The notes under the pieces: model-generated
Databases searched by the model: none
What the model saw: the letters and a program-made list of their open reading frames with translations, nothing else
Told to the model about the DNA's origin: nothing
Assembly: GCA_013400115.1 (NCBI GenBank)
Contig: VXBP01005591.1
Span: 1,294 to 65,293, forward strand
Length of the DNA: 64,000 nucleotides
Source: Rhinopomastus cyanomelas
Taxonomy: Eukaryota; Chordata; Aves; Bucerotiformes; Rhinopomastidae
Direction: 5' to 3'
Shown here: one piece after another, positions 47,247-60,000 of the stretch
How the letters are laid out: every line of letters starts with the position of its first letter
Numbering within the stretch: the stretch's first letter is position 1
Made by a program: the position numbers and the translations under genes

Positions 47247-47950
47247 TGTCCTGGATTGAGTGAGAACAGAACTAATTCTGTTCAGTGCTTCTACTTTTCA
47301 GCTCAGTCTCTTCTAAATAACAGCACATTTTGAAGTTAAGACCATATTTGTGCTGACAGTGGCTGCTTCTACCGGTGATGACACTTGATGCTCACAATTG
47401 CTGCCGAGGACTGGGCTGCAGAAAGACTTCGGCTTCTGCTCGATCGTGTAAAGATGAAGGTCGTTGCTAGTCTTGTGTGCCACGTTGGGGGTACAGTAAG
47501 TGAAAGGCCACACCTGTGGGAGGAGCAGATGGGACAGGTGACCCTAAAGTGACCAAGAAGGTCATATTTGGTATGAAGCTGAGGGACCACAAGGGTTAAC
47601 CAATCTTCTGCAATCACTGAGGAGGACTCTATTCTGTCTTCTATCCTAATCCAACTTCTGCATCTGGTTCCCGTCTAACACAATCCAGTCTGGGACTTCT
47701 CTTGTATCTGTATCAGTGGTGACTGTGACTTAATTGCCTCTGGAGGTCTTGGGTTTAGTATTGGTTTTGCTTATGTTTGTACGTATTACATTTTATTGGT
47801 ATTAATTTCATTAAAGCAGTTTTAGGTTTTTTGGGGTTTTTTTTCAATTCTTAAGTCTCTGTCTCTTATACTCTTTCTTGTCCCCTTTTGAGGAGGGAGA
47901 GATGTTAATGCAGATTTGTCTAGTGGTTGGCTCAGCCTCAACCTATGACA
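47247..47950 (+). mobile_element. Complete ERVL-like solo LTR (family A), 704 bp
   Basis: It begins TGTCCTGGATTGAG and ends CAACCTATGACA, giving TG...CA termini. In plus orientation U3 leads to a degraded TATA (GGTATGAAGCTGAGGGACC near 47570), then R, an ATTAAA polyadenylation signal near 47811, and U5 with a CCCCTTTTGAGGAGGG segment. Flanks CACAG (left) and CACGA (right) match imperfectly, so the target duplication has decayed or is absent. No internal retroviral sequence is attached. Two partial relatives lie at 7614-7925 and 44828-45030, all on the same strand. Confidence 0.8.
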
Positions 47951-48922
47951 CACGAGGAACTTTGCAGCTTTACATAATCAACATACTATAATAATATATT
48001 CCATTAGTCATTGTTTACTGCTTGTATTTGCTTTTATTTTATTTAAAGAGAGACAACAGAAACGAGTGGATTTTTTAGTTTGTTTGGTTTTCTTAAACAG
48101 GGAAAAAAAGGCCTGAGTTATATGATGGGAAGAGGGATTTTGGGGCTTGTGCAAGGCTTAACAAGAACACTTAAGTACTCTTTACCCTCTAGTGAGCAAC
48201 AAGAGGAGGAATAACAGTCAGGATTTTCTGTGCAGTCGGTGTTTATATGCTTAACAGTATTCATCTTTATAAGCTGTAGCAGAAACTTCTTTTGGTAGGT
48301 CTTTTATCTCTATAAACAGCTTACTGCAGCAGTCATCACAGTTAATTTTATTAGTGGCACTCAGACATAAACCCAGAGAAACAGCAGCTTAAGAGCTCTT
48401 TTGCAACCAGTGACTATATTAGGAATTCTAATCTTTGTCAGAGCCACACAGGAGAACAGCTACATCTCTCACATTTCTGAATGTTTTTAAACTACTTTAA
48501 ACACTTATGTGCTTGAGGGAATGACAGATAAAGGGTGAGAAAGACTATCATCTGGCAAAGCTTTCTTGAACTAGGTCATTGCAGGCTGTTTCCTTTAATA
48601 GCTTCTCATTTTCATACTGCTAAAAATCATTCTTTCCTTCTCAAATTCTTGCATAAGGTAAGGCAGTGTTTTCGTGAACACACAGAATGTGTTGTCAGAG
48701 AAAGACGGGTAAAATCTTCCCAAACTACTCTTAGAAGGAAGAAGAGGATGAGTATTTCATGTAGCAGTTGGATTCTGCATGTGTCCCATGGTTGTGCCAT
48801 GCTGCTCCCATAAATTCTGTTCCCAAGACTATCAATGCTTGTTATAGCTTAAATGGCTTTTGTTCCTATTTCCCAAGCTGGATAGCATGGTATGTTTCCT
48901 TGTGCGATTGATGAAATGCCTT
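47951..48922. other. Unique noncoding block
   Basis: No gene or repeat recognised. Confidence 0.5.
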
Positions 48923-49010
48923 AGAATCATAGAATAATTAGGGATTGGAAAGGACCTTGAAAGATCATCTAGTCCAATTCCCTTGCCACAGCAGGATCAC
49001 CTACAGCAAG
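48923..49010 (-). mobile_element. CR1 3' end stub (88 bp)
   Basis: It has the octamer tail (TTAGAATCATAGAATAATTA), GGGATTGGAAAGGACC and the CAGCAGGATCACC segment of the young subfamily. It stops at AGCAAGTCA, exactly where a second CR1 3' tail begins. Confidence 0.92.
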
Positions 49011-49345
49011 TCATAGAATTAGTCAGGGTTGGAAGGGACCACAGGATCATCCAGTTCCAACTCCCCTGCCATGGGTAGGGACACCCCACCCTAGACCAGG
49101 CTGGCCAGAGCCTCATCCAGCCTGGCCTTAAACACCTCCGAGGATGGGACCTCCACCACCTTCCTAGGCAACCCATTCCAGGCTTTCACCACTGTCACGG
49201 TGAACTTCCTCCTCACATCCACTCTAAATCTACCCATCTCCAGCTTTGCTCCATACCCCCTAGTGCTGTTGCTACGTGACATTCTAAAATGTCCCTCTCC
49301 AGCCTTTTTGTGGGCCCCCTTCAGATACTGGAAGGCCACAATAAG
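49011..49345 (-). mobile_element. CR1 3' fragment of another subfamily
   Basis: It opens TCATAGAATTAGTCAGGG and carries the GGTAGGGACACCCC segment and the coding pieces AFQYLKGAHKKAGEGHFRMS, RVDVRRKFT and WNGLPRKVVEVPSSEVFKAR. This is the same subfamily as the 1349-1785 copy, distinct from the stub it abuts. One in-frame stretch of 82 codons remains at 49091-49339. Confidence 0.92.
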
Positions 49346-49545
49346 CTTACTGGTCAGGTCCTGCAGATTTTAAAATGGAAAACAGGAAAGGCAAACTATT
49401 GTGATAGAAAGGGAAGGAAAAGAAATTGCAGGGTTTTGCAGTTCATTGAGGGAGGTCTTGATGTACAAAGACTGGAGCACTCAGTTTCCATGTTTGATAT
49501 GTAACTGGCAAAGAAAATTGCTGTAGCTGAGAGAGGAAATCGTAA

Positions 49546-50412
49546 TAGAATCATAGAATCGTTTGGTTTGGAAAGGACATTCAAGATCATAAAATCCAAC
49601 CATTAACCCACCTCTACCAAACTCATTATTAAACTGTGTCCTCGAGCACCTTATCCACACAATTTTAAACACATCAAGGGATGACCATTCAGCTCTCTCC
49701 CTGGGCAGCCTGTTCCAATGTCTGAAGACCCTTTCAATGAAGGTGTTTTTCCTAATGTCTAACCTAAACTTCCACTAGTGCAACTTGAGGCCATTTCCTC
49801 TTGCCTTATCACTTATTACTTGTGAGGAGACTAACACTTGCTTCTCTACAACCTCCTTTCAGGTAGCTGTAGAAAGCCCATCAGCCTCCTTTTCTTCAGA
49901 CTAAATAGCCCCAAGTTCCCTTGTAAGATTTGTGCTTCAGATTCTTCACCTGCATGGTTGCCCTTTGGACCTGCTCTACCACCTCAATGTCTGTCTTGTA
50001 TTGAAGTGCCTAAAACTGAACCATTCTCAAGGTGTGGCCTCACCCATGCCCAGTACAGAGGAAAAATCACTTCTACATTTCTGCTTGCTACACTGTTTCT
50101 GATACAGGCCAGGATGTCACTGGCCTTCTTGGTCAGCTGGCCACAGTGATGGCTCATATTTAACTGCTTGTCAGTCAATACCCCCAGGATTCTTTCTTCC
50201 AGTTAGGTTTTCATCCGCTCTTGCCCAAGCCTGTAGTGGTACATTGGGTTGTTGCGGCCCAGTTGCAGGGCTCAGAACTAGGCTTTGTTGAACCTCATAT
50301 AACTGTCTTCAACCCGTTGATTCCACCTGTTCATGTCCTGCTGTACAGCCTGTCTGGCCTCAAGCAAACCAGCGCTTCCTCGCAACTTGGTGTCATCTGC
50401 AAACGTACTCCT
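49546..50412 (-). mobile_element. Old CR1 LINE, about 870 bp
   Basis: It begins with two octamers (AGAATCATAGAATCG) and GTTTGGTTTGGAAAGGAC. Minus-strand pieces include a MSHHCGQLTKKASDILACIR segment, NSVASR and PLYWAWVRPHLENGSV, followed to the right by the CTTGGTGTCATCTGCAAAC segment of the upstream region. Frameshifts are frequent. 5'-truncated. Confidence 0.92.
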
Positions 50413-50873
50413 TCCTCTATGCCTTCTCTTGGAGAGGAGCAGATATGACATTAATTTCAGAAGCTGGAACTGATTATATCTTGATGCAGTAAAGCTGGGT
50501 GGAATTAGCTCTCATCTTAATATATCTTCTTACATGAGATAATACTGAATGGTTTGGCTAATCACTGTTTTAGGGTGACTGCCAAAATGATCAGTAGTAT
50601 AACACTTAAAAGTGAAGATTTTTAAGCACTGCCACTTGGCTTTACAGTTAACACCTCCTGAGATAAAGTCAAGCTGTTGGCAGGGAATAAATATTATTTA
50701 AGTGTAAGTTTAACATCTGTAAGTAAATGAGTTGGCAAATTTTAGGAAAGAGAAAACTAACCAGCAGTTTACATGACCAGACAGTCATGTCTTCCCTGTA
50801 AAATTTGAACTGCACATTCTACAAGAGACTATTGGTTCATGCAGGCTTAATAATCACTAAGTTGTCTTCCAAG
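50413..50873. other. Unique noncoding sequence
   Basis: No gene or repeat recognised. Confidence 0.5.
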
Positions 50874-51224
50874 ATCATAGAATCATAGAATCATTAGGAA
50901 TTGGAAGGGACTGCGAAAGATCATCCAGTCCAATCCCCCTGACACAGCAGGATCACTTAGACCAAGTTGCACAGGAACATATCCAGGTGGATTTTAAATG
51001 TCTCCAGGGAAGGAGACTCCACAACCACCCTGGGCAGCCTGTTCCAGTGCTCTGCCACCCTTACCGTGAAGAAGTTCCTTCTGATATTTATATGGAACCT
51101 CCTATGTTCCAACTTATACCCATTACCCCTAGTCCTATCACTAGATGACATTGAGAAGAGCCTGGCTCCATCTTCCTGACACCCACCCCTCACATATTTA
51201 TAGACATTAATGAGGTCACCCCTC
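50874..51224 (-). mobile_element. CR1 3' fragment, well preserved
   Basis: Two ATCATAGA tail units and TTAGGAATTGGAAGGGAC are followed by an open minus-strand frame. It encodes LMRGDLINVYKYVRGGCQED, then SSDRTRGNGYKLEHRRFHIN, WNRLPRVVVESPS and a LDMFLCNLV end. It is 5'-truncated at a short, typical length. Confidence 0.95.
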
Positions 51225-52083
51225 ATTAATCCGTGTATATCTGAGAATAGGTACAAGCTATGGCATTATAGGCAGTACTATACAGATCAATAATTTAGAT
51301 ATTCAATTTTTCTTTTCTTTTGTTCTTTTTTCTGAGTCCTTTCTCTAATTTCTTAGAACTGGCTTAAAAACATTACACATGTGATTGCAGACAGTATTTA
51401 TCTTGGAATCATATGAAGACAAGCTTACTATAGTTTGGATTTTGTCCAATTTGATAGTAATCAAACCAGGTAATTCTTCTGATAGTATGAAGAGCAATAT
51501 GGTTATGTAAACTGGTTGTCTGAGCCTTCCTTTCACTAGTGCTGTAAACAATATCTGCAGCAAAGGAATGTTTTTTCCCCACAAAAATAATTTGAATTAA
51601 GATTTTTAATCTAAATGTATTTGGGGTGCTTTATCTAAATATATTTGGGGTGCATATGAAATATGTTAAACTATTAAAAAAAATTAGATTAACTACTACA
51701 CTTTATGATCTCTCTAGCAACCCATCAACCATCCCACCAGTCCCTGGGAAAAAGAAAGAGAAAGCAGGTGTGTCTGAAAGGATGATAAATTGAAATCTGA
51801 TAAAACAAAGATGGGACAAGACTTGCAGACCAGCCCATGCCTTTTTAGGAGTGTTCTCTTCTGTGGAAATGTATGTGAGATTACATTGCTTCACTATACT
51901 GTAATGAACCAAGCCAGTCATGCCCAGAACAAACACACTGTTAAAAAAGACAGATTGTTATTATATTGACCAATAATGGCTACTGTATGTATTTGGGTTC
52001 TGCTACTCAGCTCGGTGTCAGGGGCCTGAACACATGACAGGGAAGTAATGTAAAATTTCAGGGCTTGAAGGACTGCTAAATAA
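51225..52083. other. Unique sequence with a 24-bp tandem pair
   Basis: ATCTAAATGTATTTGGGG at 51609 is repeated with one base change at 51633 (24-bp period, two copies, 51609-51656). No gene or interspersed repeat is recognised otherwise. Confidence 0.5.
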
Positions 52084-52850
52084 GGTACACAGAGTTATTA
52101 AAGCTGGAAAAGACTTCTAAGATCATCAAGCCCAGCCTATGACCTAACATCACCACAACCTAGACCATGGCACTAAGTGCCACATCCAGTCTCTTCTTAC
52201 CTCCAGGAATGGTGACTCCACTACCTTTCTGGCCAGTCCATTCCAACGTCTGGTCACCCTTTCCATGAGGAAGGCTTCCTAATATCCAATCTAAACCTTG
52301 CCTGGCACAGCTTCAGGCCTTGCCTTCTCATCCTATCACTAGTTGCCTAGGAAAAGAGCCCAGTCCCTGAATACTACTTCCCTTCAGGTAGTGATAAGGT
52401 CCTCCCTGAGTCTCCTCCAGGCTAAACAACCTCAGCCCCATAGCCTTGCCTCATAAGACTTTCCCTCCAGTCCCTTCCCCAGCCTTGTTGCTCTCCTGTG
52501 GACCCATTCCAGCACCTCAATATCTTTCTTGAAGTGAGGGGCCCAGAACCGCACACAGCACTTGAGGTGAGGCCTCACCAGTGCCCATTACAGGGCGAGA
52601 ATTACATCACTAGTCTTGCTGGCCTCACTATTCTTGATACAAGCCAGGATGCCACTGACCTTCTGGGTCACTTGAGCACACTGCTGGCTTGTGTTCTGCC
52701 TGTCATCAACCATGAGTACTCTCATGCCCCTCTTTACTTGGCCGTTCTCCAGCCACTCTTCCCCCAGTGTGTAGTGCTTCATAGGGTTGTTGTGGCCAAA
52801 GTGTAGGACCCTTCACTTGGTCTTGTTGAACCTTATACCATTGACCTTGG
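52084..52850 (-). mobile_element. Old CR1 LINE, about 770 bp
   Basis: The reverse-oriented 3' part reads AGTTATTAAAGCTGGAAAAG, then GATCATCAAGCCCAGCC. It is followed by a CCTTTCCATGAGGAAGG region and the minus-strand coding MKHYTLGEEWLENGQVK, LMVDDRQNTSQQCAQVTQK, ILACIKNSEASKTSDVI. The octamer tail is eroded and stops are many. It belongs to a subfamily different from its neighbours. Confidence 0.9.
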
Positions 52851-53866
52851 CCCATTTTATTTGCATATAGTAGGGCATGTCTCTCGTTATTTAAGAAATA
52901 ACGTGACTGCTAAATTGCGTGTTCTAATGTGAGTGGTGTATGGCAGTGTTAGCTGAAGGTATTGCCCAAAGATAAGAAGTCTGCCACAGTCTTCAGGGCT
53001 TGTATTGCTCGTGTGAACCTTAATCCAATACTGGAATGTGCTGCATGTGACTGAACTGAAGGGGTTCACAATGGCAGTGAGAGATGCTAATGGCAGCTTC
53101 TATATGTGGTGTCTCTATGTACTTAAATAGACCAAGTTGTGTGGGCTTAACAGAGTCCAAATGTTGTGGCAAACACTTAGGTGCACAGTGTCCTGATTTT
53201 TTTTTTTTTGTGGCTACATGCCACAGTCCTACTGACATCAATGGAAGTGTGAAGGTTTCAGCTGCTTATGTGTGATGTGAACTGAAAAAACTAATTTAGG
53301 TGACCCAGTTTTTTGACTATCAGCCTTACTGAGTCTCACATATGCAAAAATATATATTTTACTTGGCTCTGAAATTCACAAGAATCTTCTTAGTACCAAA
53401 TGGGCTCCTGATTTCTTGAGCAACTACCTCTTTCCAAACAGCTTTCACATTGTCAGTACAAGTAGTTGGTTCTGCTTCCCGGGAGAAGAAGAAAATAGCC
53501 CTTTTGATGTGTTTCTGCACCACCTATGTTATTTGTTGTTTATGTATATTAGCGATACCACTAGAAGCAAATGTATTGAAATACCAAAAATGAAATGTTG
53601 AAGACTCCCCAAAGTTATCAAGTTGCATTGAAGTACTTGGATGTGTACTGAGATCCTTTTGGATTCCCACAGCCAGTTTTTCTTGCTGCTCATAGTCTGC
53701 TGAGTACAGGAGTGCATATGGTGGGTAAGGGACAGACTGACTTCTTGTTCTTGCAGTCACTGACTGACTTAGAAGACAGATTAAAGTTCAGAAATCTGTA
53801 AAACCTGGCTTGCCTTTCTGCTCCTACTAGGGTTACTTGGAGTCCATGTTAAGCCACAAAATATAG
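52851..53866. other. Unique noncoding block
   Basis: A T13 run occurs near 53198-53210. No gene or repeat recognised. Confidence 0.5.
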
Positions 53867-54026
53867 TCTGGCAGTGGATGTGATCTATCTTGACTTCAGT
53901 AAAGCAATTGACACAGTCTCCCACACCATCCTTGCCTCCAAACTGAGGCAGTGTGGTCTGGACAGTAGGGTAGTGAGGTGGATCATGAACTGGCTGCAGG
54001 TTGGAAGCCAGAGAGTAGTGGTTAAA
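53867..54026 (+). mobile_element. CR1 internal piece (first catalytic motif of RT)
   Basis: The plus strand encodes DVIYLDFSKAIDTVSHTILA, then SKLRQCGLDSRVVRWIMNWL and SQRVVV, ending there. This is the young subfamily seen at 34 kb. It includes the first catalytic aspartate (YLDFSKA), but everything 5' and everything 3', including the tail, is absent. Loss of the 3' end needs a deletion or recombination after insertion. Confidence 0.92.
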
Positions 54027-57000
54027 GAGAAATGTATTCCTTCCAGGACTTACAGTATAGATACTGATTAACAACAAAAAAAAGTGAAGACAAAAAATAA
54101 AATATTTACCATGAATAGTGTTAACAAGCTTAACTAAACATTCGGCTGCTAATGAGGAGAAATCCCATCAGGCACCAGTTTCTCACAACTTCAAAAGCTT
54201 TTTCATTCGAATACTGAGAAGTGACTCTCTATCTGGCTCTATTTATGTAAGATACCCACCTATCGCAATTACGTACTGTTGGGAAATTCAGGTTCAGCAG
54301 GTTCACCATACTACTAGATACCTGCTTGCAAGTAAACTATGTTTGTTTAAAAACTTAGAGAGATAGAAGAATGTACTGAAAAGGATTTCATGGTTATTCT
54401 GTAGCTGTTGCAGAGGAAATGAATCCCTTTTGTTAAACTACCTAGAAAGTGTATTTTTCAGAAAAGTGTTTGAACTTTAATTTCTAAGATGACACAAGCC
54501 AGCAAATTCAAACAGCACATCTAAGAAAGGAATTTTTTTCTCATCATAGAAAACCTGAAGCTAATACAAGTCTAAAAAGGCTTCCTCCTTTGGAATTTAT
54601 GTAACACAGACAGCTATTATAATAGACCAAAATTAGACCAAAAAATCTGGTACCAACCCCTTGATCTGTCTTACAGACTGACAATAGTATCCATTCATTA
54701 CTTCACCTAGTGTCTCTTTCTACCCCATTTATTGCACTTCAATGAAAACTTGAAGAGCACCTGCTTCCACACTTTCCTGCAGAAAACTCTTCAAAAGTTC
54801 TATACATGTACATTTATGTGTGTGTACAGTGTGTGTATAATTATATATATGTAATATACACACATACATAATATCTGCCCACTATGCTGCACCCAATGTC
54901 TGTTGACTTCCCATTTATGAGTGATGGAGTTGTTGTACAGTAGCATTAATAGCAGAAGATATTTCAACCTGTAGAGCTATTTTTGTAAAAGATACAGTCT
55001 TTTAAATTTCAGACAGAGTTAAAAGTTGCTGGAATTTTGAGCAACTGATAAATATATATATGTATTTCCTGAACAGAAAGTGAGCAAAACGTGAAAATAA
55101 TGTTTTTTCTTATCAGGAGAAAATGGTTACAACCTATAGGAATGAATTGGGTCATTTTCAGCCTTCTGTAATTTACCAGACAAATAATGGAACTTTCCTT
55201 GCAGGTCTATAATAGTAGTAAGTGACTAAATGCACTACACTTCTTAGTACACTTGTAAGTAACAGCTAAAAAGCCAATTTCTGAGTCTTAAGAAAGATGT
55301 CTCAGTGCCAGGCTTGGGTTTTTGTATTTATTTTAATGCAAAATTCCCTCAGAACATTTTGACTGCTGGCCTGATGAATAACCACAACTGTCTAAGTTCT
55401 GTTACTCAAGAACACCGAGTAAAATCCTGGACAGTCTAAATTGCATCAGTATCACTGACTGAGGTACTTGCTATTTGCTCTGAACAACAGAACCCAAATC
55501 AGTGTGATTTCTCATAAGTAAGGTGTCTGATCGGAAAAAAGTATGTTTCTTTTATTTTGCACTAGAGAAGGTAAATAGTTGGATGGCAAAGACAAGACTG
55601 TGCTGTCCCCTATAGAGGATAGATTAAATTACAGTCAACAGGCTGTTTAAGGGTTCGGAAGGGAAATGAATTCATAGTACAAAAACTCATAAAAGAGTAG
55701 AATATTAAAGTGCTGAAGTTAGATAGTGAGGAATTGCCAAAGAATTATTTGTGATTTGTGCTTTGAAAAGAGACAAAGAGCTTGGAGTCTTGGTTGTGTT
55801 TGGGTATTGGGATCTTCTGCTTGTGACTGGAATGGGGTTTAATTCTATTGTGAATGTGACTTGCACTGTTAACACAGTCATTATAACTCACCAGGCTTTA
55901 ACTCTGAAAATTACTAGTTCCTTAGGGTGACACTGATGAAGTTTGGAATGCAGTTTGAAAAGTCTGTAAGAGAATGGTTTCCCTTATAGGCTTTGGATTT
56001 CATATCCGATGCAAGTGTCATAATGAAGATTAGGAAATCCAATTTGGTTGCATACCTAAATACAGTTAGACCAGGGAGCTCCACTCTTGCCTTTATGATT
56101 TATGTATCTATTATACATCAAAGGGACATGACGGTTGTGCTATGAGCTAAGAAAATTCACAATTATGGACAAAAAAGTTAGCACACATATTCAACTGCAG
56201 TGCAACTCCTTAGAAATTACAGCTGGTCACAGTGAAATACAAAGAGAAAACTCCCACTGATCCAAATTCACTGCTGGCCTAGAAGACTTCAGCTTCGTGA
56301 AAATTGATTTTATGTCAAGATTTAAATGTTGGGAAACAGTTGAAGTTTCAATGACCAAGGATTTAGAATAAGGTGCTAGTGTTTCATTTTCAGAGGTAAT
56401 CCCTGGTGTTTTCCTTTCAAAACAGAAGACGTGATAAACACAGATTTTTCTGTTTAAAAATAAATAAGGTAAGGTAGGATGCAAAAGTCATTATGCCATA
56501 AGGGCTTGGATTAATCCAGATCTGTCTAGTATTTAGGGAAAATTTAGGTCATTCCCCGAAATTCATTAAAAAGAGAGAAACATCATCACAGTTAATCTAA
56601 GACATGCATTTTGTTGTCATGGTTGATAAATTATTAAGTGCAAGACTGGCCTGAAGCACACACTAAGAGATATAAAATGAAAGGCAGTGAAGGAGTTTTA
56701 TGGAACATGTATGACAAATGGTTTCAGACATTCAAACTCGCAACAGTGCAGCTAAGTGAAATTATTTGAGACTTAGTTTCTCCAGTTGTCTTTTTTTGTA
56801 TGATCTTTATGTATTATTTTTAAAACAGTCTTAGTCATTGTTAAAGGAAACAGTGATTGAGCGATGCAGTTAAAGTACGATGACAGAGACATTACCTGAA
56901 ATCTGTCCTCTTCAGTTGCATTTAAAATCTTGTATCTTACATGCACTCAGCTTCTGCTTTCTAGCTGATCCATTCATCTTTTCCACGAAAGAAATACTGT

Positions 57001-60000
57001 ATTTATGATTTTTGCTTCCATAGCAAGGAGTGATGCTATGGAAACTATTCAAACAAGGATATCCTAGTAGTTTGATTTACTGAAGAAATGCAATTAATGT
57101 CCCATTGCTAGTTCCTTGCAATATGATTAAGATTCTTAGGCATTTGACAATCTGATAGAAGCAGTAAGACTATCTTGAATCCTATACTATTGATTTTACA
57201 GATTTTCAGACAGCACACCTGACTTTTACTCCCATACTGAGCACTTTAGTGCTTCTGTCTGTAAAATCAGATCTAGACTTGATGCATTCATCCTACTGCA
57301 CCTGCATTGCAGGATGCACATCACCACATGAGAGACAGATGCATGCAGGTCAATGCTGCATGACTCTCTAGATCCCATTCTTCTATTTATTAAGAAGAAA
57401 TACTTTTTTGTTATTTAAAAAACCCCAAGTTTGTAACATGTTTGTTCTTGCCATTTCAGAGGGTCATTAAATGACAGGCATTCAAAGGAAGATAGGATTC
57501 GTTGTTTTTCTACTATTCTATGTAGTCACAGCAGGAAGTTTTAAGTAGTATTTAATTACTTCCAAATAGTTCAATTTTTGTGCCATTGCTGGAGAGAGAA
57601 CAATCCGTGTATGATTCACCTTTCTAAAGCTGTCTTTCACAGAACTGTACGCAAAACTTTGTCTGAGTTATTACATTTGGCTACCTGATATCTGGAGACT
57701 TAGCAGTGAGGAAAAAGATGTAGAATAGGTTGTGAAGCCGGGTACCCAACTGCATAAATTAAAAACTCTTTTTAGAAATCAATGAGATTAAACAGGGGTT
57801 ACATGAGTGTGACTGGTGTCAGGATATTATTAACTCTGCCTTAAAGAAGGGAATAATCTGAATACCTCCGATAAGGGTGTCTGTGGAAAGCAGTGATAGA
57901 GCTTAGCTGTTGCTCTGGATAATACCAATTTTTCTGGTTGTAAAACTGAGTCTCAACAACAAAAATAGAGTATTTTTTTTCCCCTGAAATTAATAAAGTA
58001 GCATATATTTTGATTGAACTAGGGTTCTCATTTGTAAATAAACTCATGTTTCAGACCCAAACAAATAAATCCATGTTTAATTAGAGAAACTGCCAAAGTC
58101 TTAACGCCAAAAGTATGGACTGTTCAGGAAACAACTGGGCTTCTCTAAAGCTCAGATGATAAATTTAAATGTAGAGTAAGTTGACAATGCTGCCTTTGTC
58201 TACTGTTTGGTTTTGGATTAGGTAGGATCCTGGGAAAAAGCATTCAGCTAAGGTCTGCCAGAAACATCAGGAGCCAAAACTGTAGGACTGTCCACGGTGG
58301 TACCTCCACAAACAAGATTATTCTACCCCAGATTGCATACAGGGGAAAAATGAGGCAGTTTACACTGGAGATGAAAACAGTCCTGTGTCTCAAGGAAGCC
58401 CTATCATAGTAGCCTCATTTTTATCTGGTGGAGTATTTATCACAGCTGATTCTGACAGATGGATCTAAATATTTATCCAATGGTGTCCGACTTCATTGCA
58501 TCACTCCTCTAGATCTGAGGTTTGTCATGGTTTCTCTTTTGTATCAGCTTGGTTAGATGCACAAGTTTTCTTTCACTTGCTAGTAACTGGGCTTATCTGA
58601 AACCTCCTGAAAGGTTTATTTCATGCTGCTTATTTTCTCCAAAATATGTCTGGCATTTGGCTCATAGGGTCTTCGCTGTTGACAGTAACTAAAGACAAGA
58701 TAATGTTTTCACTCCAAAATACTTATGCAAGACTAAAGCAAGGATGTAAGATGTGAAGCTAGGGTTTAATGCTGTTGTCAGCTCAGATTACTGACTGGTG
58801 AAAAAAGATGATTATGTGTTTGCCTGTGGAAACCAGTCTACTCAAAGAAGAGCAATGTGTAGCAGACACACTTGTTTATAGCAACAATGATGTTGCCACC
58901 TTAAAATGATTTTATTAAATAGGCAGTAACCTTTATTTCCTCTAATACCACACAATATATTTGAAAACAGAAGTGTAACGTGGGACTTTCAGATTTCTGT
59001 TGTTTTTTTCAGATTCTTAAAACCGATTCATAACTTCAGGTACAATAGTACAATAAGGGATGGAAACCCCAAGCTTTTACAAAACTAAGTAGAAAAGGAA
59101 GAGCAAATTCCATGAGGAATCAGAGACCAAGTTCTACATTTGAAGTCACTACTGCAAAGGAAGTGAAGACTAAAATAGTATTTTAATCTTATTATAGTTT
59201 GCCAACATTCATCACTGAAATGCAAGATGGACTAATTGCATTAAAGCAATTATATTTAGGGTTGTTTTAGTTTGTTCTAAAACTAATGATAAAACAGCTT
59301 TTAATAAAATATTCTGGGGCAAGGTCAATCTGTATTATATGGTCTTTGTTATAAAATTAATAACCTTGTTTTAAACTCTTAGTCACATTCTTTATTTTGA
59401 CTCTAGGAAATAAATGAAAAAGTTATATATAACTGCTTCTTTGGCAGGATTTTCTCTGTGAACAGTCTAGAGATGTGATTAAATACTTTCTCTAATATAG
59501 CCTGGGTGATAATGCAGAAGCTTTTCTTGACAATGGGGTTCATTTTAATGGTGATGTTACTACGTACATGACTGTGACATGCCCTAAACTCTGCACGTTT
59601 TCCTAACACTCCATTGAAGATTATCCCTAGTTTTGTTCAGCCTTATTAAATTTCCAAGTTGGTAGATATTCTAAAAAAGTCACCAGTTCTCAAGATGATC
59701 TACAATCTAGAATTTTCTTTAAAATAATTTCAAAGATGGATAATTTTTATACTGACCAAGCCAGAGGCAGAAAAGAATGAAAGCATATTGCTGATTTTAG
59801 TTTCAACTTCTTAGTCTAAGATTTTAAAAAGTTGTGTTGATTTAGTTACTTAAACCTTTAATGGGATTTTAATGGGAGGTGTATACATAAAATCCTTCCC
59901 TATTCAAATTCAAGAAGGATTCAATAGAACAAAAAACATGAATAAAAGAAAGCCTACTCAAGTTTACAATTTGTCGGCTTTTTTTCTCTGTTGGTCAAAG

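Noticed and set aside
47247..47950. Reading this LTR as minus-strand
   Set aside because: TATA-like, ATTAAA and CCCCTTTT-rich U5 landmarks occur in the right order only on the plus strand, and the 7.6-kb copy has an intact TATAAAGC on that strand.
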